A stretch of 34,680 bases of DNA from Bacteroidota bacterium (GTDB lineage: Bacteria > Bacteroidota > Bacteroidia > Bacteroidales > JAAUTT01), in contig JAJYAG010000060.1 of assembly GCA_021779665.1 (NCBI GenBank), positions 1 to 34,680 of the forward strand, written 5' to 3'. Below the pieces are notes generated by a model. The model had not been told where the DNA came from. It worked only from the letters and a program-made list of their open reading frames with translations, and ran no database searches. Shown piece by piece: positions 28,483 through 34,680 of the stretch; within the stretch, counting starts at the first letter, position 1; the number at the start of each line of letters is the position of its first letter. Position numbers and translations under genes: made by a program.

Positions 28483-29496
28483 CTACACCATCTTATACTT
28501 CTTGAATACCTCGCTCGATTTCAGAATAATATCAATGTACTGGGCTCTTTTATAGATATAGGGATCTTTGGTATTTTTGGCCGAGAGCTTCCCTCTGAAA
28601 TCCTTAAGCGTATAATAGCCTTTATTATCCATCCAGGTATTCAGACCACCTACCAATTCACTCAGATATTCAATTTTGTTTTTGTAAAGTACGCTTACTA
28701 CCTGAACTGCATCCGCTCCGGCAAGAATCATTTTGATAACATCCTCGGAGGTGTGAATTCCGGAACTGGCGCAGACCTGCGCATTTAACTGGCCATAAAG
28801 TAATCCGGCAAAACGGAGCGGCATACGGTTTTCATCCTGCGAACTGGCATTGAAAAAATTATGATGCGATTCCGTCATAATGTCGATATCAGGCTGCAGG
28901 TAACGGTTGAAAAGCACAAAAGCGTTGGCTCCAGCTTCATCCATTTGTTTGATTACATTGAGTGGATTAGCGTAAAATGGACTAAGCTTGACACTTACTG
29001 GTATTTTAACAGTATTTTTTACAAGTTTGAGGGTTTCAATCTGTTGATCGATAATGCTTTTACCCTGGATATTTAATTCTTTTGGCACAGAATAAAAGTT
29101 GAGCTCCAACCCGTCAACACCGGTTTCTTCTATCAGCTTGGCATATTCTTCCCAAGTGGAGCTGAAAATGCAATTCAGGCTGGCAATTACCGGAATGCTT
29201 ACTGATTCTTTAGCGTTACGGAGATTCATGAGGTATTCGGCAGGTCCTGCATGTTCAATAGTGGGAAAGATCTTAATCATTTCCGCATGGCGTTCTTCAT
29301 ATTCTGCACGATCCTCATCCAACTCCAAACGTTCGAGTTGTATCTGTTCTTCAAATAGCGATTTGTAAACAATTGCTGCCGCTCCGGCATCTTCCATCCG
29401 TTTAATATTATCAGGATGCGATACCAGATTCGTTGCGCCTGCAATGATGGGATTTTTTAATGTTAATCCCATGTAGTTGGTTTTTAAGTCTGCCAT
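28483..29496 (-). CDS. Dihydroorotate dehydrogenase-like flavoprotein
   Basis: A 337-residue FMN TIM-barrel protein of the dihydroorotate dehydrogenase family. Visible are LKNPIIAGATNLVS near the N-terminus, VIASLNCIF, DGLELNFYSVP, IPVSVKLSPFY, the FMN phosphate region CASSGIHTSEDVIKMILAGADAVQVVS. The usual catalytic-loop pattern (N.S.PN) is altered to NFYSVP, and the 337-residue length and lack of a PyrK gene nearby suggest it is not the main PyrD. Such proteins are usually annotated only as 'DHOD-like'. It lies close to nifJ and may act in the same anaerobic metabolism, but that is inference. Confidence 0.82.
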   Translation of the reverse strand: MADLKTNYMGLTLKNPIIAGATNLVSHPDNIKRMEDAGAAAIVYKSLFEEQIQLERLELDEDRAEYEERHAEMIKIFPTIEHAGPAEYLMNLRNAKESVSIPVIASLNCIFSSTWEEYAKLIEETGVDGLELNFYSVPKELNIQGKSIIDQQIETLKLVKNTVKIPVSVKLSPFYANPLNVIKQMDEAGANAFVLFNRYLQPDIDIMTESHHNFFNASSQDENRMPLRFAGLLYGQLNAQVCASSGIHTSEDVIKMILAGADAVQVVSVLYKNKIEYLSELVGGLNTWMDNKGYYTLKDFRGKLSAKNTKDPYIYKRAQYIDIILKSSEVFKKYKMV

Positions 29497-29579
29497 AAAA
29501 AAAGGTATTTTAAGTTAATTTTAAACCAGGGAAATAGTAGCCATTAAAATGTATTGAATGCCAGATATTTTTTCGTTAG

Positions 29580-29762
29580 TGTCCGATTAAATATTTCTAA
29601 GAATTGAAGAGTAGATTTCTCACTCTGTTCGAAATGACAAAGAAGTATTCAGGTTAGAGGTGGGTTAGAGGGCGGCGAAGCCGCCCTCTAACCCACCTCT
29701 AACCTGACTGAAGGCCTCGTCATTTCGACCGAAGGGAGAAATCTCATATTTTTTACCGGACA
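29580..29762. mobile_element. MITE-like hairpin element
   Basis: A 183-base element with inverted ends: TGTCCGATTAAATAT on the left, and on the right, read in reverse, TGTCCGGTAAAAAATAT. Inside is a second inverted pair, AGATTTCTCACTC..TCGAAATGAC at 29613-29638 against GTCATTTCG..GAGAAATCT at 29719-29744. At the centre is a perfect 27-base stem (29650-29676 with 29680-29706) around a GAA loop. It encodes no protein. The nested symmetry is that of a non-autonomous transposon-like or palindromic intergenic repeat. Confidence 0.6.
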
Positions 29763-29924
29763 TTATTGATATTTTTATCTTGAACTAACATTCAACAGAA
29801 CCTGAATCTAAAACAACAAATAAGTCCCGAAGTTTACTTTTTAGATAAAAAATTGAACTTTTATTAGGCATATATGCTCGCTCCTTTGAAACCTCACAGG
29901 AATAGAAAGGAGGAGTAATTAAAT

Positions 29925-30038
29925 AATATTCCCTATCGGACTTTCTCAAGGTATTTAGCGACCCTGAAAAAAGAAGGTTATATTTCAATGATGGGTTCAG
30001 CTATTACTTTTAAGGGTTTTGATTGGTCAACGGGGTAT
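29925..30038 (+). repeat. Direct repeat, left copy (114 bp)
   Basis: Left copy of a diverged direct repeat, the other being 30639-30752. Homology starts at AATATTCCCTATCG and ends after the GGTCAAC.GGGTA block. Spacing between copies is 714 bases. Confidence 0.85.
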
Positions 30039-30059
30039 TCGATTGACCTCTATTCTTAA
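29925..30059 (+). pseudogene. Detached 3' fragment of a winged-helix gene (copy 1)
   Basis: This frame reads NIPYRTFSRYLATLKKEGYI and then SMMGSAITFKGFDWSTGY before a short different tail (SIDLYS) and TAA at 30057. It matches the C-terminus encoded at 30639-30752 almost codon for codon, with about eight base differences in 114. A stop at 29916-29918 closes the frame on the left, so it is a remnant. The 160 or so bases between the hairpin element and this fragment show nothing else convincing. Confidence 0.75.
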
Positions 30060-30264
30060 TTGCATCAATTGCCTCAGTTGTAACAAATCCTAAAATATAA
30101 AAAATGACAAATATATAATGGGCAAAAAATAAAATATTTGCACTTCGACTTTGTGGTTTGATATTATCAGTAAAAGCAATATTTATAACATAAGGCAAAA
30201 TCGAACTATAAGTAAAAATTTCATTTTCTTTTTGAATACTAGTTAACCTTATTTCGTACTCTTT
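30010..30264 (-). pseudogene. Truncated membrane protein gene fragment
   Basis: On the minus strand a frame is open from about 30264 to TAA at 30010-30012. It reads KQKKEYEIRLTSIQKENEIF (coiled-coil-like), then TYSSILPYVINIAFTDN, a hydrophobic helix (ANILFFAHYIFVIFYILGFV), and a tail ending NRGQSNTPLTNQNP whose codons run through the left direct repeat. There is no ATG; only a TTG at 30198. Its 5' end meets the winged-helix gene fragment near 30265-30280, which suggests a recombination joint that removed the start of both. A short real protein from TTG remains possible. Confidence 0.5.
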
Positions 30265-30267
30265 TTT

Positions 30268-30755
30268 TTGCTTTTGAAGATGCTTAAACTCAAACTGAAG
30301 GATATTATAACCTATGCTTCTATTAAAAGCTTGGATAATAAGGCTTCTATTATAAGCCCTTCGATTGAAGAACTTTCTTCCCTTACAGGATTTGGAAAAC
30401 CGTTTTTATTGGATTCCATTAAAAGACTTGAGGAAACAGGATTATTAGGGGTAAAAGGAAAAAGAAAGAAAATAACCGTTATTTCTTCAATAAGGCTTTA
30501 GAAGGAACTATTAATATTCCGGCTGATATTCTTTCCCTTCCATTAGAAGCAGAACCTAAAGCCCTCTTAATTCTTATCCGTTTAAACTCGTTTGATTGGG
30601 GTAATAGTGAACCACTAAAGGAAGTAGCTAAAAAGTATAATATTCCCTATCGAACTTTCTCAAGATATTTAGCGACCCTGGAAAAAGAAGGTTATATTTC
30701 AATGTTAGGTTCAGCTATTACTTTTAAGGGTTTTGATTGGTCAACTGGGTACTAA
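30268..30755 (+). pseudogene. Frameshifted double winged-helix DNA-binding protein
   Basis: The first part (to TAG at 30499) carries a helix-turn-helix, IEELSSLTGFGKPFLLDSIK with RLEETGLLGVKGKRKK. Moving back one base inside the A-rich stretch around 30453-30474 continues naturally as NNRYFFNKALEGTINIPADI and then a second winged helix (LKEVAKKYNIPYRTFSRYLA) to TAA at 30753. The joined product would be about 162 residues and resembles HTH_36-type replication or regulatory proteins of phages and integrative elements. The N-terminus is also doubtful: the best ATG is at 30280 and it abuts an unrelated minus-strand fragment. No good slippery heptamer is in frame, so decay is likelier than programmed shifting. 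Its stop overlaps the stop of the minus-strand gene that follows. Confidence 0.7.
30639..30752 (+). repeat. Direct repeat, right copy (114 bp)
   Basis: Right copy of the repeat at 29925-30038, forming the end of the frameshifted winged-helix gene. It stops exactly where the minus-strand membrane gene's stop codon (30752-30754) begins. Confidence 0.85.
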
Positions 30756-31612
30756 AGGTTCAATTTTTTAATAACAAACGAATCCTTAATTCTTTTACCG
30801 AAAGGAGTAAATTGAAATTTTCTCAATGAATCATAAGTGCTGTTTCTTTCCGTTACTTTTATAATTTCTAAGTTAAGAAAATAATTATACTTATCAGTGT
30901 AATTACTTGTATCACAATAATCTTCATTGGCGATGTCAGTCATAAGTCTTTCAAAAAAAAGGTTGTATTCTTTCTTATCAATATCATTTAAGATTTTTAT
31001 AATCTTATTTTCCTCTAATCTTTCATTTTCACTAATAAAACCGTCAATTGAGCTTACTACTTTTTTTTCTTTTAAGGCTTTCTCCCGTAATTCTACATCA
31101 ATTCTATTTTTTAGACCTTCGTTTTCGTTTGTAACTTCAATTAGTTTATCAGCTTTTTGTTTATTATCTTCCTTTAACCATTTCAGTTCATCATCCTTAC
31201 TTTTTTCAAGTTCTAAAAAACTATCATATAAATCTTTATATTCTCGTTTTATCTTAAGGCTTTGTTCAATAGTTAATAGCTTATTATTCTCAATTTTATT
31301 TTTTATGTCATTTTGTAACATTTTGTACTTTAGATGAACCCAATAAGCTCCTGTTGAAACAATAGGATAAAAACCAATAAGAAATATGGTAGATGCAAAC
31401 GGAAGCCAAAAAAGATTACCCCAATTATTATAATGTGTACTTATATAATCAATTTTACCCACAATCGTATAAGTGCCATCAAACACGAAAAAAAAGTAAA
31501 CAAGCTTCCAGTTCCATACTAACCATGAAAATATAAATGTTCCTGATAATGGACTAACTATTCTATCATATAAGATAGCTTTTATTGAGTCGGGGAAATC
31601 TTTTACGGTCAT
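30752..31612 (-). CDS. 2TM/coiled-coil/winged-helix-like protein (protein A)
   Basis: A 286-residue protein of no family I can name. It has two membrane helices (about 22-45 and 68-95), a long coiled coil (about 98-210, very rich in Lys and Glu), and a C-terminal globular part (about 212-280) ending LEIIKVTERN then KFQFTPFGKRIKDSF, which looks like a winged helix. The N-terminal motif SPLSGTFIFSWLVWNWKL matches protein B at 33508-34464 (NPFLGTLILVWIFENWKL), as does the overall plan. It starts inside the stop of the upstream gene (4-base ATGA overlap), so the two are translated together. The product should sit in the inner membrane with the coiled coil in the cytoplasm. I infer a role in defence with the AbiH protein; direct evidence is only position. 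Confidence 0.75.
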   Translation of the reverse strand: MTVKDFPDSIKAILYDRIVSPLSGTFIFSWLVWNWKLVYFFFVFDGTYTIVGKIDYISTHYNNWGNLFWLPFASTIFLIGFYPIVSTGAYWVHLKYKMLQNDIKNKIENNKLLTIEQSLKIKREYKDLYDSFLELEKSKDDELKWLKEDNKQKADKLIEVTNENEGLKNRIDVELREKALKEKKVVSSIDGFISENERLEENKIIKILNDIDKKEYNLFFERLMTDIANEDYCDTSNYTDKYNYFLNLEIIKVTERNSTYDSLRKFQFTPFGKRIKDSFVIKKLNL

Positions 31613-32295
31613 TTAATAAGTTTTTGATTATAGTAGTTTTCTAATTTAATTATTGAAGAAAAGTAATGGAAAAAAAAATTATGTAAAAGAATAATATTTT
31701 CTTCTTTTGAAACTGAATTTTTAAGCTTATTAGAAATTTCAAATAGCCCACAGCCTTCAATTTCAAGCAAAATAGCTGAAAGTTCAGAATCTAATACATT
31801 TGATTTTTGAAATAAATAGTTACTCCATTCCCAGGAGTTTAATCGACAATAATCAATATACTGAAACCAAGTATGGAAATCAAATGAAATATTAGGCAAT
31901 CCTGCAACGGAATAAGGTAAGTTAGATATTTTTGGAGGTGTCTTAGAACAAATTTCTTTTAATTCATCAAGACTCAAAAAGTCAGATTTATTTGTTAAAT
32001 TTAGATTTATTGATTTGCCTATGCTGATTATCCCCTGAACGTTTCGTTTAGTAAATGGCTTTAAGTTCTCTTTATCCTTTTCATTCTTTATATGAACCAC
32101 AAGAAAATAGAATATAAATGAAGTAATATAAGCAAAACTAAGCCTATAAATAATGTTTCCTAATTCTGCGCCAATAGGAATAATTTCAGGAACATTCATA
32201 AGCCAAAAATCTATTATAATTATTATAACAAAAGATAAAATGAAAATTAAAACTAAGTCTTTTCGAAGTGATTTAATGTTCTTGTGAATTTTCAT
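31609..32295 (-). CDS. 2TM protein of unknown function (protein C)
   Basis: A 228-residue protein with two N-terminal membrane helices (about 13-33, LVLIFILSFVIIIIIDFWL, and 47-68, FAYITSFIFYFLVVHI) and a soluble C-terminal part of about 160 residues with no motif I recognise. The segment EIIPIGAELGNIIYRLSFAY and HIKNEKDKENLKP between and after the helices has the look of a conserved family found among Bacteroidota hypothetical proteins, but I cannot name it. It starts 67 bases after abiH and overlaps protein A by 4 bases, which makes it the centre of the presumed operon. Confidence 0.72.
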   Translation of the reverse strand: MKIHKNIKSLRKDLVLIFILSFVIIIIIDFWLMNVPEIIPIGAELGNIIYRLSFAYITSFIFYFLVVHIKNEKDKENLKPFTKRNVQGIISIGKSINLNLTNKSDFLSLDELKEICSKTPPKISNLPYSVAGLPNISFDFHTWFQYIDYCRLNSWEWSNYLFQKSNVLDSELSAILLEIEGCGLFEISNKLKNSVSKEENIILLHNFFFHYFSSIIKLENYYNQKLIK

Positions 32296-32362
32296 TTAGA
32301 TTTATTTAAAATAAAATTAAAAAAATAATCTAAAATTTGTTTGTATTTGAAGCCTATATAAC

Positions 32363-33409
32363 CTATACATGCTTCTTTAACGGTTTACTTAATTCTAAAG
32401 GAACTATTTTCTTTCGCATTTCATGTTTTAACTCAGGTCTAAAATGTCTAGAAATTGCCATAGTCTTATCAACATAGTCATTTTCATTATTACCTCTATC
32501 GTGGTAAAGTATTTCAATTTTACGACAATATTTATGCTCAAAAATACTACTAAGTAATACTTTATCCGATGTTCCACAGGATAGCCCCAAAATATAAACA
32601 TCAAATATTGAGGATTCAATAAACGATGTTAAATCAATATAATGTCTAGTCCGAAAATACCTAAATGATTTAAAATGAGATAACATCTCATCTAGTTGTA
32701 ATCTCTCAATTTTTTCATAATATAAATCCTTTTCGTCTCCATAACCGAATATTATTGGATTATTTGAGTTTCCTAATTCGCCATGAATATTATTAACAAT
32801 AATTTTAGGATTCGGTTTGTCAGCAAATTGACTTAGATAAATATTAATAGTTGCCGTATAATTAAAATTTAAAAACAGTACAGTGTCATTTTGGTTTTGA
32901 TTACTATTAATAATGTTTTTTATATGAGAACTAATTTCATTATCAAAATATAAATCTTTAGTTTTTATCTCACTTAAATATTTTATTAATAAATATTTTA
33001 TACATTCAAATTCTTTATTTAGTTTGGTTATCATTTTCGATAAATAATCTATATTGTCTCTTTCTTCGAAAAATTTGTAATAACCTACTAGTTGTTGATA
33101 ATAAAAATATTCAATATCAACCCATTTATTTTTATCAATTTTATTCAATAATTTTTCTATAAAACTGTTTAAATATTTAGGTTCATAACAATTATTCTTT
33201 AAACATTCTTTAAAATCCTGAACATTACGAATTTCATATTTATCAAACCTACAATTTGGATATAATTCAAAATTATCATCCAAAAAATTTTCTCCCAGCG
33301 AAATTTTAAATACTATTTGATTGAGATACCAAAAAATAAAGTCCGAGTATTTAGTTTTAAGATTATGAGCTAAATCAAAACCATTACCAATTAAAACAAG
33401 TTTGTTCAT
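32363..33409 (-). CDS. AbiH-family abortive infection protein
   Basis: A 348-residue protein with the marks of the bacteriophage abortive infection AbiH family: the N-terminal LVLIGNGFDLAHNLKTKYSD (GNGFDL, 8-13), WVDIE (96-100), LNFNYTATINIY (FNYT 182-185), NNIHG (to 210), IIFGYGDE (219-226) and YILGLSCGTSDK (272-283). The glycine-rich start and the FNYT, HG and GLS positions resemble the nucleotide pocket of SIR2-like proteins, so NAD(H) or a nucleotide may be bound; that part is inference. AbiH from Lactococcus stops phage growth by an unknown mechanism. It is soluble and sits between two membrane-protein genes on the same strand, in A+T-rich DNA unlike the housekeeping region. Confidence 0.88.
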   Translation of the reverse strand: MNKLVLIGNGFDLAHNLKTKYSDFIFWYLNQIVFKISLGENFLDDNFELYPNCRFDKYEIRNVQDFKECLKNNCYEPKYLNSFIEKLLNKIDKNKWVDIEYFYYQQLVGYYKFFEERDNIDYLSKMITKLNKEFECIKYLLIKYLSEIKTKDLYFDNEISSHIKNIINSNQNQNDTVLFLNFNYTATINIYLSQFADKPNPKIIVNNIHGELGNSNNPIIFGYGDEKDLYYEKIERLQLDEMLSHFKSFRYFRTRHYIDLTSFIESSIFDVYILGLSCGTSDKVLLSSIFEHKYCRKIEILYHDRGNNENDYVDKTMAISRHFRPELKHEMRKKIVPLELSKPLKKHV

Positions 33410-33507
33410 AAAATCATTTTAAATCCAACATTAATGTTCTGCTTTCAAATATTATCGAATAATTAATATCATTTTCTCTGCGAAAGCGGTACTTTTCTTA
33501 AATTGGC

Positions 33508-34464
33508 CTACTGGCTTTTAGTTACCTTAGTTGACATTCTTGCTTTATGAGGAACGTTTAGCCCATTACTAATGAAGTATTTCATATAATCATTGCCCCT
33601 TTGGGTTAAGGAAACGCGGGGGACAGTTTTATTACTCCTTTCAATTAATCCATTAGCCGTATATTTTGTAATATCATCATCTGTAAGAACCTCTCTATCT
33701 ATAGACTTACCATTATTAATTGAATTAATTAGACTTTTAAATTTATTTATGGTTTCTAAATTGTTAAAAAATTCCTCCATTTCATTTATTGAGCCACTCT
33801 TATGAATCAAAACATTTCTACGGGAATTTTCTTCTAACATTTTTTCATATTCCAGAGTTATTTTATTTAACTGTTGTTGAAGTTTTTCATACTTCTCAGA
33901 TTCAATTGATTTGGCTCTTAAATCATCAACAGTTTTTGCCAAGTCATCAATGCGCTTATCTTTATCTTTACTTTGAACAACTTCATTTGAATACTTCACT
34001 TTGATATCCTCTAAACTTGATACTTCACTTTGAAGTTTCGCTCTAGCTTCTCTTTCTTTTTCGAGATTATTTATAAGAGAATCCCGTTCCCGAATTACAC
34101 TTTCAAATAAATCTTTTGTAACAATTTTACCTGGACCGAAAAATTTGTAAATCAATGGGGTTACACGATATTCAAAAATATTTAAGATTAAACGACTAAG
34201 ATTTAGTAAACTATAAGTTAAAATCAGAACAAAGATTGATAACCCGATGCATTTCATTAAATTCACTGAAAATGAAATAGGATTAAGCCAAAGATTCAAC
34301 TTTTCAATCTTTTCATCTAAAGTAAGATTATCAGGTAGGCCAAAAAATGTAAATAAGAGCTTCCAGTTTTCAAAAATCCATACCAATATTAATGTTCCTA
34401 AAAATGGGTTTGTTGTTTTTGTTTTGACATTGTCAAAAAAAGAAACTATAAATTCCTTAATCAT
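33508..34464 (-). CDS. 2TM/coiled-coil/winged-helix protein (protein B)
   Basis: A 318-residue protein not assignable to a named family. Two membrane helices lie at about 21-42 and 70-95, a long coiled coil follows (about 115-215, with LEKEREARAKLQSEVSSLED), and the C-terminal part (about 225-300) has a winged-helix pattern, ITKYTANGLIERSNKT then PRVSLTQRGNDYMKYF. Its NPFLGTLILVWIFENWKL motif and domain order match protein A, so the two are paralogues or members of one family. It ends 98 bases before abiH starts, with no obvious terminator between. Its membrane helices and cytoplasmic coiled coil would suit a sensor or a membrane-acting effector; neither is shown. Confidence 0.75.
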   Translation of the reverse strand: MIKEFIVSFFDNVKTKTTNPFLGTLILVWIFENWKLLFTFFGLPDNLTLDEKIEKLNLWLNPISFSVNLMKCIGLSIFVLILTYSLLNLSRLILNIFEYRVTPLIYKFFGPGKIVTKDLFESVIRERDSLINNLEKEREARAKLQSEVSSLEDIKVKYSNEVVQSKDKDKRIDDLAKTVDDLRAKSIESEKYEKLQQQLNKITLEYEKMLEENSRRNVLIHKSGSINEMEEFFNNLETINKFKSLINSINNGKSIDREVLTDDDITKYTANGLIERSNKTVPRVSLTQRGNDYMKYFISNGLNVPHKARMSTKVTKSQ

Positions 34465-34518
34465 TACGCGTTTTGTTTTGCCAGTTTTTATAATATAATG
34501 AATAAATTCAAAACAATA

Positions 34519-34680
<162 letters not shown>

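Noticed and set aside
29785-29988. 67-residue minus-strand frame before and within the left direct repeat
   Set aside because: It lies antisense to the duplicated winged-helix end and shows no domain or signal; chance is likelier.
30440-30500. Programmed -1 frameshift in the winged-helix gene
   Set aside because: No in-frame heptamer in the A-rich tract fits a slippery site with good tRNA re-pairing, and the locus shows other decay.
32295-32334. A+T-only inverted repeat overlapping the start of protein C
   Set aside because: TTTAGATTTATTT and AAATAATCTAAA can pair, but in such A+T-rich DNA this is expected by chance and would be weak.

Overview
The window looks like a chromosomal piece of an anaerobic Bacteroidota bacterium, probably Bacteroidales or Marinilabiliales. 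Four things point there. The primary sigma factor is short (287 residues, starting MRQLKI). Promoters follow the TTTG / TAnnTTTG pattern instead of sigma-70 boxes. The tmRNA encodes the tag (A)GENNYALAA. A full-length pyruvate:ferredoxin oxidoreductase implies anaerobic metabolism. The genus cannot be read from the sequence.

Layout. Bases 1-7961 hold signalling genes: the 3' part of a histidine kinase (+), converging on a minus-strand pair made of a 1998-residue soluble poly-HAMP hybrid kinase with three receivers and a downstream receiver-kinase. Bases 8273-11824 hold a secreted GH2 glycosidase and a quinone-oxidoreductase-like protein. A tmRNA gene (minus) lies at 11871-12263. Bases 12443-17968 are a plus-strand run of envelope and hydrolase genes: an M1 metallopeptidase with a barrel-like C-terminus, a membrane-anchored Cys phosphatase, a small membrane protein, a secreted EEP-fold hydrolase and a metallo-beta-lactamase-fold hydrolase that overlaps it by 4 bases. 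Bases 18015-18830 hold a DUF559 endonuclease gene between two directly repeated palindromic elements. An acetyltransferase and a small exported protein follow.

Bases 19928-29496 are housekeeping: rpe, rpoD, rho, nifJ, ruvX, def and a dihydroorotate-dehydrogenase-like protein, with clear terminators after rpoD, nifJ and def.

From about 29580 to the end the window is accessory DNA, visibly richer in A+T. It opens with a 183-base hairpin element with imperfect inverted ends. Next come two diverged copies of the 3' end of a double winged-helix gene, the second being part of a frameshifted gene. Each copy is met tail to tail by a minus-strand membrane/coiled-coil gene. The minus-strand cluster, in transcription order, is: an (Arg-Glu)n protein cut by the window end, a 2TM/coiled-coil/winged-helix protein, an AbiH-family abortive-infection protein, a 2TM protein, and a second 2TM/coiled-coil/winged-helix protein related to the first. 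I read this as a candidate anti-phage module, AbiH plus membrane partners, placed at an insertion hotspot. AbiH is recognised from motifs; the link to the membrane proteins is inference from gene order, overlap and shared architecture.
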